Positions 18,113 to 27,672 are shown, counted from the stretch's first letter. The stretch is 64,000 nt of DNA from Ketogulonicigenium robustum (GCF_002117445.1 NZ_CP019937.1:1117501-1181500), one strand, 5' to 3'. The notes: generated by a model not told the origin, from the sequence alone. Numbers and translations: made by a program.

Positions 18113-18901
18113 ATGGCAGAAGGCAGCAAGATCATCTCGCCCGATGTGCAGAAGGTCACAAAGGTCACGCATTACTCGGACGGGCTGTTCGCCTTCCGCG
18201 TCACGCGGCCGCAATCGCTGCGCTTCCGCTCGGGCGAATTCGTGATGATCGGGCTACCGGGCGACAACGGCAAGCCGATCCTGCGCGCCTATTCCATCGC
18301 ATCCCCCGCTTGGGACGAGGAGCTGGAGTTCTATTCCATCATCGTCCCCGACGGCCCCCTGACATCGCGCCTGCAACACATCAAAGAAGGCGACGAAATC
18401 ATCCTGCGCCCCAAACCGGTCGGCACCCTGGTGCTGGATGCGCTGACAGGCGGCAAGCGGGTGTATTTCTTTGCGACCGGCACCGGCTTTGCGCCCTTCG
18501 CCTCGTTGCTGCGCGACCCCGAAACCTACGAGCGTTTCGAGGAAGTCATCATCACCCACACCTGCCGCGAGGTGGCCGAGCTTACCTATGGCCGCGAACT
18601 GGTCGAAAGCCTCGCTGACGATCCGCTCATCGGGGAATTCGCGGGCCAAGTGAAGTACTATCCCACCACCACCCGCGAAGACAGCGCCAAGATGGGCCGC
18701 ATCACGACCCTGATCGAGTCGGGCGAGATGTTTGCCGACCTCGGCCTGCCCCCGATGGATCCGGCGACCGATCGCGCCATGGTTTGCGGCAACCTTGCCT
18801 TCAACCTCGACATAAAAGCACTGCTGGAAAAAGCCGGTCTGCGCGAGGGGGCGAATTCCGATCCCGCCGAATTCGTCATCGAAAAGGCGTTTGTCGACTG
18901 A
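18113..18901 (+). CDS. fpr: Ferredoxin/flavodoxin-NADP+ reductase
   Basis: This FAD enzyme moves electrons between NADPH and ferredoxin or flavodoxin. The 262-residue product has the FAD-binding RAYSIASPAWDEELEFYS, the nucleotide-binding FFATGTGFAPFASLLRDPETYERF, and the NADP-site AMVCGNLAFNLDI near the C-terminus, as in Rhodobacter-type Fpr. In this lineage Fpr is linked to oxidative stress and redox balance. Its position after a P450 suggests it could supply electrons to it, but no ferredoxin gene is present between them. infC begins 91 bases downstream. Confidence 0.95.
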   Translation: MAEGSKIISPDVQKVTKVTHYSDGLFAFRVTRPQSLRFRSGEFVMIGLPGDNGKPILRAYSIASPAWDEELEFYSIIVPDGPLTSRLQHIKEGDEIILRPKPVGTLVLDALTGGKRVYFFATGTGFAPFASLLRDPETYERFEEVIITHTCREVAELTYGRELVESLADDPLIGEFAGQVKYYPTTTREDSAKMGRITTLIESGEMFADLGLPPMDPATDRAMVCGNLAFNLDIKALLEKAGLREGANSDPAEFVIEKAFVD

Positions 18902-18980
18902 TTACGCCGCTTTCCGGCCCGATTTCGGTTGAAAGCCGCGGGCCGGACTACTATTTTGCCCGCCAAAGCTTAACGTCAAA

Positions 18981-18995
18981 AGGATCAAAGCCATA
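18981..18995 (+). promoter_or_regulatory. infC: Ribosome site and rare ATA start codon of infC
   Basis: AGGA at 18981-18984 lies eight bases before an ATA codon at 18993-18995 that begins the IF3 reading frame. The frame is open back to a TGA at 18930, with no ATG, GTG or TTG before 19182. A non-canonical start allows IF3 to repress its own synthesis, as known for the AUU start of E. coli infC. Confidence 0.8.
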
Positions 18996-19541
18996 GGACG
19001 CAGACCGCATAACGCGCCCCCAACGCGCGAAACCGGCCCCCGGATCAACGAACGCATTCGTGGGAGCGACATCCGCCTGATCGGCGCGAATGGAGAAAAC
19101 ATCGGCGTCGTATCACCTGAACGCGCGCTGGTACTTGCAGAAGACGCCGGCCTCGATCTGGTCGAGATCTCGCCGAACGCCGTGCCCCCGGTCTGCAAGA
19201 TCATGGACTATGGCAAGTACAAGTACGAGACCCAGAAGAAAGAGGCTGAAGCACGCCGCAATCAGAAGGTCATCGAGATCAAGGAAGTCAAATTCCGCCC
19301 GAACACCGACACGAATGACTACGAAGTCAAAATGCGTGCCGTGCTGAAGTTCCTGGGCGAAGGCGACAAGGTCAAAGTCACGCTGCGCTTCCGCGGCCGT
19401 GAAATGGCCCACCAAGACCTCGGGCGCAAACTGCTCGACCGCGTGGCCGAAGATGTGAAGCTGCACGGCAAAGTCGAAAGCATGCCGAAGCTGGAAGGCC
19501 GCCAGATGGTCATGATGATCGGGCCGGCGCCCGCCAAATAA
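18993..19541 (+). CDS. infC: Translation initiation factor IF-3, non-standard ATA start
   Basis: IF3 binds the 30S subunit, prevents premature 50S joining and checks the start codon. From ATA the product is 182 residues, matching the normal length: N-domain with [24 protein letters not shown], linker with [15 protein letters not shown], and C-domain ending [12 protein letters not shown]. Starting instead at the first conventional codon (GTG 19182) would remove about 63 residues, including most of the N-domain, so the ATA start is strongly preferred. It is followed by a bidirectional terminator. Confidence 0.95.
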   Translation: MGRRPHNAPPTRETGPRINERIRGSDIRLIGANGENIGVVSPERALVLAEDAGLDLVEISPNAVPPVCKIMDYGKYKYETQKKEAEARRNQKVIEIKEVKFRPNTDTNDYEVKMRAVLKFLGEGDKVKVTLRFRGREMAHQDLGRKLLDRVAEDVKLHGKVESMPKLEGRQMVMMIGPAPAK

Positions 19542-19557
19542 GGCAGGCATCTCATGT

Positions 19558-19590
19558 AAAAAGGGCCGCGTCTTCGGACGCGGCCCTTTT
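19558..19590. terminator. Bidirectional terminator with UUCG loop after infC
   Basis: A perfect 10-bp stem GGGCCGCGTC/GACGCGGCCC (19563-19572, 19577-19586) has a TTCG tetraloop. A residues lie on the left and TTTT on the right. It serves infC and the convergent gene at 19593. Confidence 0.92.
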
Positions 19591-19592
19591 CA

Positions 19593-20054
19593 TTAGTAAG
19601 GCAACTCGGTGATGATCAGTTGACCTTCGGGGTAGCTATCGGGTGCAATGGTGCCAACCCAGATGTCGTAAAGGCCAGGACCGGCGTTGGGGATAACGAT
19701 CGCGGGGTTAACCCCTTTATAATCGTCGTTATAATACCATTCATAATCAGGGCCGTTGACGATTAGGACAGTGTCCTCGCTTGCCTCGAAAGCGATGGTC
19801 AGCTGACCGTTGCCTTCCCAATACAGGTCATAATCGGGCGCTTCACTGATGAAACCGGCACCAGGCTCGTTCCGGCAATCAACCAGACTGACAGGGCCGC
19901 CCGCAGCCATCTGGATTGCGTGCGGATCGGGCGTAAAGCCGGCCGACAACGTGGCTTCGCCGTAGGTCGGCGGCAGTTCCCAGTCGGTGCAGGCCATGGC
20001 CGACGTCGCGCTCAACATAGCTGCGGCAAAGAAACCGGTAACGATAGCTTTCAA
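19593..20054 (-). CDS. Small secreted protein of unknown function
   Basis: The 153-residue product starts at TTG (20054) with GGAG seven bases upstream. Residues 1-21 form a Sec signal peptide cleaved near AMA-CTD; the lack of a proper lipobox argues against a lipoprotein. The mature part contains APDYDLYWEGNGQLTIAFEA, an EDTVLIVNGPDYEWYYNDD stretch and GLYDIWVGTI, and looks like a compact beta-sandwich rich in aromatic and acidic residues. The pattern resembles small exported proteins I associate with this bacterial order. I do not recognise a function. Confidence 0.75.
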   Translation of the reverse strand: MKAIVTGFFAAAMLSATSAMACTDWELPPTYGEATLSAGFTPDPHAIQMAAGGPVSLVDCRNEPGAGFISEAPDYDLYWEGNGQLTIAFEASEDTVLIVNGPDYEWYYNDDYKGVNPAIVIPNAGPGLYDIWVGTIAPDSYPEGQLIITELPY

Positions 20055-20316
20055 GTTTATTCTCCAATGCGGAATGTAGCGTCTCCAAAAACCCTTTTAC
20101 AATCAAACGGTCAAGTATGCATTATAGCGATAGACCTTCCCCGCGGGGATAACGCGCGTTGCAGGCACGATCTGTTTATCGCTCCTCTGATTGCGGTGCA
20201 TTGACGCAATCAAAGCGTGGAAACCAAAAACCGCCTGCGCTATACCTTTGGAACCCTTGCCCTTGGGCGCGAAAACCCGCATGGGCTTCCCGTATTCACC
20301 CGATTTTCCAAAAGCG

Positions 20317-21366
20317 ATGGCTATGACACAGACGATCACCCTGCGCCGCCCAGATGACTTCCACCTGCACCTGCGCGACGGGGCGATGCTGCAAGCCGTA
20401 CTGCCAGAAACCACGCGCGACTTCGACCGTGCGCTGATCATGCCCAATCTGGTGCCGCCGGTTGTCACCGCCGCGCAAGCCGCCGCCTACCACGCACGCA
20501 TCATCAGCGCCCTGCCCGCCGGTTCGACCTTCAAACCCTTGATGACACTGTATCTGACCGAAGATACCGACCCCGCCGATCTGGCCCGCGCCCACGCCGA
20601 GGGCATCGCCATTGCCGTCAAGCTCTACCCCGCTGGGGCCACGACGAATTCGCATTCGGGCGTCCACAACTTTGACAAAGTGCGCGGCGCGCTGGAAAAG
20701 ATGGCCGAAATCGGCATGCCCCTGTGCACCCACGGCGAGGTGACCGACAGCGATATCGACATTTTTGACCGCGAGGCCGTCTTTATCGACCGCGTTCTGG
20801 AGCCGATCCGCCGCGCCACCCCGGGCCTGCGCGTGGTGATGGAACACGTGACGACGCGCAATGCCGTCAGCTATGTGCGCAGCGCCGACGCCGATCTGGC
20901 CGCGACCATCACGACGCACCACCTGATCATCAACCGCAACCACATTCTGGCCGGCGGGATCAAGCCGCACTACTATTGCCTGCCCGTCGCCAAGCGCGAA
21001 ACCCACCGCCTTGCGCTGGTCGAGGCGGCGACATCGGGCGATGCACGGTTCTTTCTCGGCACCGACTCGGCGCCGCATACCGATGAAAACAAGCTGCTGC
21101 CCTGCGGCTGTGCGGGTTGCTTCACCGCGACCAACACCATGTCGTGCTTGGCCGAAGTGTTCGAACGCGAAGGCGCGCTGGACAAGCTGGAAGGCTTCGT
21201 CGCGCTGCACGGCGCAGCCCATTACGGCCTGCCGACCAATTCGGGCACGCTGACGCTGGTGAAATCGGACACGCCGGTCACCTTCCCCGACCATATCGAA
21301 ACCGGCGTTGGCCCCGTGACGGTCTTCAACCCCGGCTTCCCGCTGCACTGGCGCGTTCAGGACTAA
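20317..21366 (+). CDS. pyrC: Dihydroorotase (class II)
   Basis: PyrC cyclises carbamoyl aspartate to dihydroorotate in pyrimidine synthesis. The 349-residue enzyme shows the metal-binding [10 protein letters not shown] at the N-terminus, the carboxylated-lysine region [12 protein letters not shown], a histidine ligand in CTHGEVTD and the late [11 protein letters not shown] aspartate. This is the E. coli-type class II enzyme. The start is 20317 or the next ATG at 20323; no strong ribosome site distinguishes them. pyrE follows after 16 bases, forming a pyrimidine pair. Confidence 0.96.
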   Translation: MAMTQTITLRRPDDFHLHLRDGAMLQAVLPETTRDFDRALIMPNLVPPVVTAAQAAAYHARIISALPAGSTFKPLMTLYLTEDTDPADLARAHAEGIAIAVKLYPAGATTNSHSGVHNFDKVRGALEKMAEIGMPLCTHGEVTDSDIDIFDREAVFIDRVLEPIRRATPGLRVVMEHVTTRNAVSYVRSADADLAATITTHHLIINRNHILAGGIKPHYYCLPVAKRETHRLALVEAATSGDARFFLGTDSAPHTDENKLLPCGCAGCFTATNTMSCLAEVFEREGALDKLEGFVALHGAAHYGLPTNSGTLTLVKSDTPVTFPDHIETGVGPVTVFNPGFPLHWRVQD

Positions 21367-21382
21367 AGAAAGGCAAGAAAAG

Positions 21383-22057
21383 ATGATCCCTACCTCGTTC
21401 CCGCCCAAGGAAGAAATCGCCCGCCTGTCGGCCCGCATGCTGCTGGAAATCGGCGCCGTGCACTTCAACGCGCGCGAGCCCTTCATCCACGCCAGCGGCA
21501 AAAAGGCCCCGACCTATATCGACTGCCGCAAGCTGATTTCCTACCCGCGCATCCGCTCGACCCTGATGGACTTTCTGACCATCACCGTCATGCGCGACGC
21601 AGGGTTCGAGGCGTTCGACAACATCGCGGGCGGCGAAACTGCAGGCATCCCGTTTGCGGCTTTTGTCGCCGAACGCATGGCCCTGCCGATGACCTATGTG
21701 CGCAAAAAGCCCAAAGGCTACGGCCGCAACGCCCGTATTGAAGGCGCGATGACCGAAGGCCAGCGCGTGCTGCTGGTCGAGGATCTGACCACCGACGGTG
21801 GCTCGAAGCTGTCGTTCGTCGATGCCATCCGCGAGACCGGCGCGACCTGTGGCCATACGGCGGTAATCTTCTATTATGACATCTACAAAGGCGTGCACGA
21901 AACGCTGGGCGATGCGGGCATCAAGCTGCATTATCTGTGCACATGGTGGGACGTTCTGGCCGAGGCCCGCGCGCAAAACCTGTTCGACACCGAGACCTTG
22001 GCCGGCGTCGAAAGCTTCCTGAACGATCCTGCCGCTTGGCAGGCCGCACACGCATAA
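21383..22057 (+). CDS. pyrE: Orotate phosphoribosyltransferase
   Basis: PyrE joins orotate to PRPP to make orotidine 5'-phosphate. The 224-residue product has the PRPP-binding loop [13 protein letters not shown] and upstream [17 protein letters not shown], both characteristic. It is somewhat longer than the 213-residue E. coli enzyme, as in other alphaproteobacteria. The start has AAAGG nine bases upstream. It lies between pyrC and dnaB in a tightly packed plus-strand run. Confidence 0.96.
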   Translation: MIPTSFPPKEEIARLSARMLLEIGAVHFNAREPFIHASGKKAPTYIDCRKLISYPRIRSTLMDFLTITVMRDAGFEAFDNIAGGETAGIPFAAFVAERMALPMTYVRKKPKGYGRNARIEGAMTEGQRVLLVEDLTTDGGSKLSFVDAIRETGATCGHTAVIFYYDIYKGVHETLGDAGIKLHYLCTWWDVLAEARAQNLFDTETLAGVESFLNDPAAWQAAHA

Positions 22058-22069
22058 GGACCCACGGGC

Positions 22070-23572
22070 ATGAACGACATCAGCGCCTTTTCCCCTGATG
22101 GCACACCACTGGCGCAAGCACCGGCCGAAGACCCCATGCCCCAAGCGATCGAGGCCGAGCAGCAACTGCTCGGCGCGATCCTGACGAATAACGAGGTTTA
22201 TGACCGCGTGGCGATGATCATTCGCCCCGAGCATTTCTATGACCCCGTCCACGCCCGCATTTTCGAGGTCGCAGCCCAGCGGATCACCCGCAATGCGCTG
22301 GCATCGCCCGTGACTCTGAAGCCGTTTTTCGAGGATGACTCGGGCCTACGCGAGCTGGGCGGCACCGCTTATCTGGCCCGCCTTGCCGGCGCTGCGATTT
22401 CCGCCTTTGCCGCGCGCGATTATGCGCAGATGATTTACGATCTGGCCGTGCGGCGCGAGCTGATCCGGCTGGGGCAAGACATTTCGGCGCAAGCCAAGAC
22501 GTTCGAGGCCGAGACCGACCCCAAAGAGCAGATCGTATCTGCCGAGCAGCGGCTGTATAAACTGGCCGAGCAAGGCAATGCCGAGTCCGGTTTTACCAGC
22601 TTCCTCAGCGCGTTGCGCGAGGCTGTTGAGACGGCGAATGCAGCCTACCAGCGCGATGGCGGCTTGGCGGGTTTGTCGACGGGCCTTGCAGATTTGGACA
22701 AAAAGCTGGGCGGCCTGCACAATTCCGACTTGCTGATTTTGGCGGGTCGACCGTCGATGGGTAAGACATCGCTGGCGACGAACATCGCGTTTAACGTGGC
22801 CAAGGCCTACCAGCGCGGCATTCGCCATGATGGCAGCGAAGGCGCGGTCAACGGCGGTGTCGTCGGCTTTTACAGCCTTGAAATGTCGGCCGAGCAGCTG
22901 GCCGCCCGTATCTTGTCCGAGGCCGCTGAGATCCCGTCCGAGCAGATCCGGCGCGGTGATATGACCGAGGCCGAGTTCCGCCGCTTTGTTGAGGCGGCAA
23001 AGGCGCTGGAATCCTGCCCGCTGTACATCGACGACACGCCTGCGCTGCCGATCAGCCAGTTGGCCGCCCGCGCCCGCCGCCTGAAGCGGACGCACGGGTT
23101 GGATGTGTTGTTCGTCGACTACCTTCAGTTGGTGCGCCCCGCCAGCGCGAAAGACAGCCGCGTGAACGAAGTGTCGGAAATCACGCAGGGCCTGAAGGCT
23201 ATCGCGAAAGAATTGAACGTGCCGGTGATCGCACTGTCGCAGCTGTCGCGTCAGGTGGAATCGCGCGAGGATAAACGCCCGCAGCTATCCGACCTGCGCG
23301 AGTCAGGCTCGATCGAGCAGGACGCCGACGTGGTGATGTTCGTGTTCCGTGAGGAGTATTACAAAGAACGCGAAAAGCCCGGCGATCACGAGATGGACAA
23401 GATGGCCAAGTGGCAAGAGGATATGGACCGTCTGCACGGGCGCGCCGAGGTGATCATCGGCAAGCAGCGTCACGGGCCGATCGGGTCGGTTGACCTCAGC
23501 TTCGAAGGGCGTTTCACGCGCTTTGGAAATCTTATAAAACCGTGGCAGGAAGGCGCGTCGGGCGACTTCTAA
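22070..23572 (+). CDS. dnaB: Replicative DNA helicase DnaB
   Basis: DnaB is the hexameric 5'-3' helicase at the replication fork. The 500-residue protein has the N-terminal domain (PQAIEAEQQLLGAILTNN), a linker, and a RecA-like core with Walker A ILAGRPSMGKTSLATN, Walker B LDVLFVDYLQL, and the arginine-rich C-terminus SIDLS-like motif here reading GSVDLSFEGRFTRF. An insertion near NVAKAYQRGIRHDGSEG, before the SLEMS motif, is typical of alphaproteobacterial DnaB. No intein is seen. Confidence 0.97.
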   Translation: MNDISAFSPDGTPLAQAPAEDPMPQAIEAEQQLLGAILTNNEVYDRVAMIIRPEHFYDPVHARIFEVAAQRITRNALASPVTLKPFFEDDSGLRELGGTAYLARLAGAAISAFAARDYAQMIYDLAVRRELIRLGQDISAQAKTFEAETDPKEQIVSAEQRLYKLAEQGNAESGFTSFLSALREAVETANAAYQRDGGLAGLSTGLADLDKKLGGLHNSDLLILAGRPSMGKTSLATNIAFNVAKAYQRGIRHDGSEGAVNGGVVGFYSLEMSAEQLAARILSEAAEIPSEQIRRGDMTEAEFRRFVEAAKALESCPLYIDDTPALPISQLAARARRLKRTHGLDVLFVDYLQLVRPASAKDSRVNEVSEITQGLKAIAKELNVPVIALSQLSRQVESREDKRPQLSDLRESGSIEQDADVVMFVFREEYYKEREKPGDHEMDKMAKWQEDMDRLHGRAEVIIGKQRHGPIGSVDLSFEGRFTRFGNLIKPWQEGASGDF

Positions 23573-23605
23573 CCGACACGACCCAAAGAAGAAAAGCGGC
23601 AGGAC

Positions 23606-24643
23606 ATGACTACAGGAACTTTGACAATCGATCTGGATGCCATTGTTGCCAACTGGCGCGCGCTGGCGGCGATGACCCGTGCCGAGACCGCTGCGGTGAT
23701 GAAGGCAGACGCCTATGGCACGGGCGTGCCCCGCGTAGCGGCGGCGCTGGCGGCGGCGGGGGCGCGCAAATTCTTTGTCGCTGTGGCCGAGGAAGGCGTT
23801 GCGCTGCGCGAGGCCGCAGGCCCTGGGGCCGAGATTTTCGTGCTGTCGGGCCATGGCGAGACGGACACAGCGCTAATCCGGCAGCTGAATTTGACGCCGG
23901 TGTTGAATTCGCCCGCACAGTTGCGCCGCCAGTTCGACACGCTGCCGGGGCGCCCGTTTGCCATTCAACTGGATACCGGCATGAACCGTCTGGGGTTCGA
24001 GTGGGATGATTGGGCCGCCGTCACGGACGAGGTTTTGGCCGCAGGCCCCCGCCTGATCATGAGCCATCTGGCCTGCGCCGACGAGGTTGACCACCCGATG
24101 AACGCCTATCAGTTGGACCTTTTCAACCAGATGACCGAGGGCATGCGCGTTGCACGTTCGCTGGCGGCGACGGGCGGTATTTTGTTGGGGCCGGCCTATC
24201 ATTTCGATGTGGTGCGCCCGGGCATTGGCCTTTACGGCGCCGCGCCCTTTGGTGCAGGGAAAAACCCGCTGCGGCTGGACATTCCCGTGATCCAGACGCG
24301 CGCGCTGATCGAGGGCGAAGTTGTGGGTTATGGCAACACATGGCAAGCCAAGCGCCCAACCCGCGTGGCGACGCTGGCGGCAGGATATGCCGACGGCTTG
24401 CAGCGCGCGTTGGGGAACGGCGCGCAGTTTTGGCATGGCGAGCAGCCCTGCTCGCTGATCGGCCGAATCTCGATGGATCTGATCACGGTCGATATTACCG
24501 ATCTGTCCGACGAGCCTGCATCGCTTTGCCTGATCGGGCCGCAGCAAGGTGTTGATGTCTTGGCAGAAACTGCCAAGACGATTGGGTACGAGATTATGAC
24601 ATCGATGGGCGCGCGCTATAACCGCCAATATATTGGCGGCTAA
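23606..24643 (+). CDS. alr: Alanine racemase
   Basis: Alr makes D-alanine for peptidoglycan using pyridoxal phosphate. The 345-residue product carries the PLP lysine (Lys33) in AVMKADAYGTG, where the textbook motif is KANAYGHG, and the catalytic tyrosine region ATLAAGYADGLQRAL followed by GRISMDLITVDI. The C-terminal beta domain ends with MGARYNRQYIGG. It follows dnaB after 33 bases; this dnaB-alr neighbourhood also occurs in other proteobacteria. It converges with speB three bases beyond its stop, without an obvious terminator. Confidence 0.96.
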   Translation: MTTGTLTIDLDAIVANWRALAAMTRAETAAVMKADAYGTGVPRVAAALAAAGARKFFVAVAEEGVALREAAGPGAEIFVLSGHGETDTALIRQLNLTPVLNSPAQLRRQFDTLPGRPFAIQLDTGMNRLGFEWDDWAAVTDEVLAAGPRLIMSHLACADEVDHPMNAYQLDLFNQMTEGMRVARSLAATGGILLGPAYHFDVVRPGIGLYGAAPFGAGKNPLRLDIPVIQTRALIEGEVVGYGNTWQAKRPTRVATLAAGYADGLQRALGNGAQFWHGEQPCSLIGRISMDLITVDITDLSDEPASLCLIGPQQGVDVLAETAKTIGYEIMTSMGARYNRQYIGG

Positions 24644-24646
24644 GGC

Positions 24647-25606
24647 CTAGCGGCGCGTCCAGCCATAAAGGGCGATCAGCTCCATCGCGACGTGGGCGCC
24701 GGCAACGGCGGTCACGCCCGATGGGTCGAAGGGGGGCGAGACCTCGACGACATCGCCGCCGACCAGATTGATACCCGCCAGATCACGCAAAATGGCGGCG
24801 GCCTGCCAGCTGGCAAGGCCGCCCCAGACGGGCGTGCCCGTTCCCGGTGCAAAGGCGGGATCGAGGGCGTCGATATCGAATGTCAGGTAGACGGGATTGT
24901 TGCCGACCTGCGCCTTGGCCTGCGCGACAACCCATGCGCTGCCCCGTTCGTGGACAGTGCGGGCGTCGATATACGGCATGCCGAGGTAATCCACGCATTC
25001 GGTGCGGATGCCGATCTGCAATGAGCGGGTGACGTCGACCAACCCCTCGCGCACGGCTTTGTACATGAAGGTGCCGTGGTCGATCCGGTCGGGGTCGTCG
25101 TCTTGCCAGAGGTCGGAATGCGCGTCGAAGTGCAGCACCGAGAGCGGGCCGAACTTTTCAGCATAAGCCCGCAGGATGGGCAGCGTGATGAAATGGTCGC
25201 CCCCCAGCGTGATCGTGCCGACGCCAGCGGCCAAAATGCCGCGAATATGCGCGGTAAGCGCCGCCGGAAAGGCGGCGGTTTTCGCGTAATCGAAGGCCAG
25301 ATCACCGTAATCGACCACGGACAGCGCCGACAGTGGATCATACCCCCAGCCGTAAGGCGGGTCGTAGGGTTGCAACGCCGAGGCCTCGCGCAGGGCGCGG
25401 GGGCCAAAACGTGGGCCGGTGCGGTGCGTGACCGCCTGATCGAAGGGCACCCCCGTGATCGCCAGATCGACCCCGCTCAGGTCCTTGGTATAGCAGCGGC
25501 GCAGAAAAGAGACCGCACCACCGAAGGCATTTTCATGTGAGAGCCCACGCAAAGATTGGCGTGTAAACGCCTGATCAACTTGCGATTTGGCATCTTCGAG
25601 CGCCAT
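24647..25606 (-). CDS. speB: Agmatinase/ureohydrolase family protein
   Basis: Agmatinase hydrolyses agmatine to putrescine and urea. The 319-residue protein has all three manganese-ligand motifs: GGDHFITLP, HFDAHSDLW and FDIDALDPAFAPGTGTP. The GTGTP and WGGLASW sequence around the last motif supports agmatinase over arginase, but related enzymes for guanidinobutyrate or similar substrates cannot be excluded. It is downstream of an M20 amidohydrolase with only three bases between them, so the two are probably co-transcribed. Confidence 0.9.
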   Translation of the reverse strand: MALEDAKSQVDQAFTRQSLRGLSHENAFGGAVSFLRRCYTKDLSGVDLAITGVPFDQAVTHRTGPRFGPRALREASALQPYDPPYGWGYDPLSALSVVDYGDLAFDYAKTAAFPAALTAHIRGILAAGVGTITLGGDHFITLPILRAYAEKFGPLSVLHFDAHSDLWQDDDPDRIDHGTFMYKAVREGLVDVTRSLQIGIRTECVDYLGMPYIDARTVHERGSAWVVAQAKAQVGNNPVYLTFDIDALDPAFAPGTGTPVWGGLASWQAAAILRDLAGINLVGGDVVEVSPPFDPSGVTAVAGAHVAMELIALYGWTRR

Positions 25607-25609
25607 GGA

Positions 25610-26770
25610 TCAGCCCTTTAACGGCAAGGCGCGTTCTGCCATGCGGGCCAAGAACGATGCGCCGTAGGGCGCGGCCTCGTCGTTGAAATTATAGGCGGGG
25701 TTGTGAAGGCCCGCGCTGTCGCCATTACCGACGAACAGGTAGGCACCCGGGCGCTTTTCGAGGAAATACGAGAAATCCTCGGCCCCCATCCCGCGCGAGC
25801 CGTTCGGGTTGACCCCGAGGCCGACCTCGCCCGCGACTTCGGCAGCGATGGCGGCTTTGGCGGCGTCGTTAATGGTGGCGGGATAGTTGCGGTTGTAGGT
25901 CAGCGTCGCCTCGACCCCATAGGCTGCAGCTTGGCCCGCGACGATTTCTTCCATCCGCGTGATGACCATGGCCTGCACGTCTTTGTTGAAGGTGCGGACA
26001 GTGCCGTTGATATAGGCGGTTTCGGGGATGATATTATCGGCGCTGCCGGTGTGGATTTGCGTGACCGACACGACAAGGTCCTCGACCGGATTGTGATTCC
26101 GGCTGACTATCGTTTGAAACGCTTGGACAATTCCGACGGCTGCGACGATGGGGTCGCGGGTTTGGTGCGGTTTGGCACCGTGGCCGCCGCGTCCGGTAAT
26201 GTTGATGTCGAACGTGTCGACAGCGGCCATGATCGGGCCGGCTGTCGTCATAAAATGGCCAAGCGGCAGGCCGGGCTGGTTGTGCAGGGCGTAGACTTCG
26301 GCGATGGCAAAGCGGTCGAGGACGCCTTCATCGACCATAACGCCCGCGCCGCCGCCGTTTTCTTCCGCAGGCTGGAAGATCAGCGCGACGGTACCTGCGA
26401 AATTGCGCGTCTCGGCCAGATATTTGGCGGCGCCCAGCAGCATGGTCGTGTGGCCGTCGTGGCCGCAGGCGTGCATTTTTCCGGGGGTGGTCGAGGCATA
26501 GTCGACGCCGGTAATCTCGGTCAGCGGCAGCGCGTCCATATCGGCGCGCAGGCCGACGACGGGGCCAGCCTCGCGCCCGTGAATCAGGGCGATGATACCG
26601 GTTTTCGCGATGCCGGTGTGAATTTCATCCACCCCGAAGCTGCGCAGCTGCTCGGCCACGAAGGCCGCAGTTTCCACACAATCAAAGCTGATTTCGGGGT
26701 TTTGATGCAGGTGACGCCGCCAGCGGGTCATCTCGTCGGAAAAACTGGCGATACTATTGATAACGGGCAT
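25610..26770 (-). CDS. M20-family amidohydrolase (HipO/N-acyl amino acid hydrolase type)
   Basis: This 386-residue metallohydrolase is of the M20D type. It shows HACGHDGHTTMLLGAAKYL, the catalytic-glutamate motif FQPAEENGGGA, and the dimerisation insert with GRGGHGAKPHQTRDPI. Members release amino acids from hippurate, N-acyl amino acids or auxin conjugates; the exact substrate cannot be read from sequence. ATG 26770 has AGGTG upstream; a longer start at 26833 would collide with the divergent mazG start. Its pairing with agmatinase suggests use of nitrogen compounds. Confidence 0.9.
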   Translation of the reverse strand: MPVINSIASFSDEMTRWRRHLHQNPEISFDCVETAAFVAEQLRSFGVDEIHTGIAKTGIIALIHGREAGPVVGLRADMDALPLTEITGVDYASTTPGKMHACGHDGHTTMLLGAAKYLAETRNFAGTVALIFQPAEENGGGAGVMVDEGVLDRFAIAEVYALHNQPGLPLGHFMTTAGPIMAAVDTFDINITGRGGHGAKPHQTRDPIVAAVGIVQAFQTIVSRNHNPVEDLVVSVTQIHTGSADNIIPETAYINGTVRTFNKDVQAMVITRMEEIVAGQAAAYGVEATLTYNRNYPATINDAAKAAIAAEVAGEVGLGVNPNGSRGMGAEDFSYFLEKRPGAYLFVGNGDSAGLHNPAYNFNDEAAPYGASFLARMAERALPLKG

Positions 26771-26832
26771 GGGTTCACCTTCGATAAAGCACGGTCTATG
26801 CTGGACTATCGCCTTTTGACACGAGTATCGCA

Positions 26833-27672
26833 ATGGTCCCGAACACAGTCCTTATCCATGACGAAACCGCCGATCTGGCGACGCAGATCCAGCGGCTGGA
26901 ACATATCATGGCGTGCCTGCGCGATCCGGTCAGCGGATGCCCGTGGGATATTGAACAGACCTTTGCCAGCATCGCGCCCCACACGATTGAGGAAGGCTAC
27001 GAGGTTGCCGACGCCATCGCGCAGGAAGACTGGCCCGAGCTACGCGGCGAGTTGGGCGATTTGCTGTTTCAGACCGTGTTTCACGCCCAAATGGCGCGCG
27101 AGGCAGGCCATTTCGCTTTGGTTGACGTGGTGAAGGCAATTTCGGACAAGATGGTTTTGCGCCATCCGCACGTGTTCGGCGCGCAGTCGAACGCGAAATC
27201 CGCCGACCAGCAGGTGGAAGATTGGGAAGTCATCAAGGCGGCCGAGCGCGCGGGCAAAGCGCAAAAGGGCGTTTTGGATGGCGTCGCGCTGGGGCTGCCT
27301 GCCCTGATGCGCGCGACGAAGCTGCAAAACCGCGCCGCGCGCGTTGGGTTTGATTGGCCCGACATTGGGCAGGTACTTGGAAAGCTGACCGAGGAAGCGG
27401 GCGAGTTGGCCGAGGCGCGCGACAGTTTGGGCCCCGACGATCTGGACGAGGAATATGGCGATATGCTGTTCGTCATGACCAATCTGGGCCGCCATCTCGG
27501 GCTGGACCCCGAGGCTGCGCTGCGGCGCGCCAATGATAAGTTTACCCGCCGCTTTGCATTTATCGAGGCTGAACTGGCCCGCGCGGGGAAAACGCCGCAT
27601 GACGCGTCGCTGGAAGAAATGGACGCCCACTGGAACACGATCCGCCGCGCCGAGAAGGCTGCAAAAGGTTGA
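26833..27672 (+). CDS. mazG: Nucleoside triphosphate pyrophosphohydrolase MazG
   Basis: MazG hydrolyses (d)NTPs to monophosphates and pyrophosphate, a house-cleaning and stringent-response-modulating role. The 279-residue protein has the two-domain architecture of E. coli MazG: the first domain with CPWDIEQTFASIAPHTIEEGYEVADAI and the metal-binding EExxE helix, the second with LTEEAGELAEARDSLGPDDLDEEYGDMLF. The start at 26833 diverges from the M20 gene 62 bases away. Confidence 0.95.
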   Translation: MVPNTVLIHDETADLATQIQRLEHIMACLRDPVSGCPWDIEQTFASIAPHTIEEGYEVADAIAQEDWPELRGELGDLLFQTVFHAQMAREAGHFALVDVVKAISDKMVLRHPHVFGAQSNAKSADQQVEDWEVIKAAERAGKAQKGVLDGVALGLPALMRATKLQNRAARVGFDWPDIGQVLGKLTEEAGELAEARDSLGPDDLDEEYGDMLFVMTNLGRHLGLDPEAALRRANDKFTRRFAFIEAELARAGKTPHDASLEEMDAHWNTIRRAEKAAKG

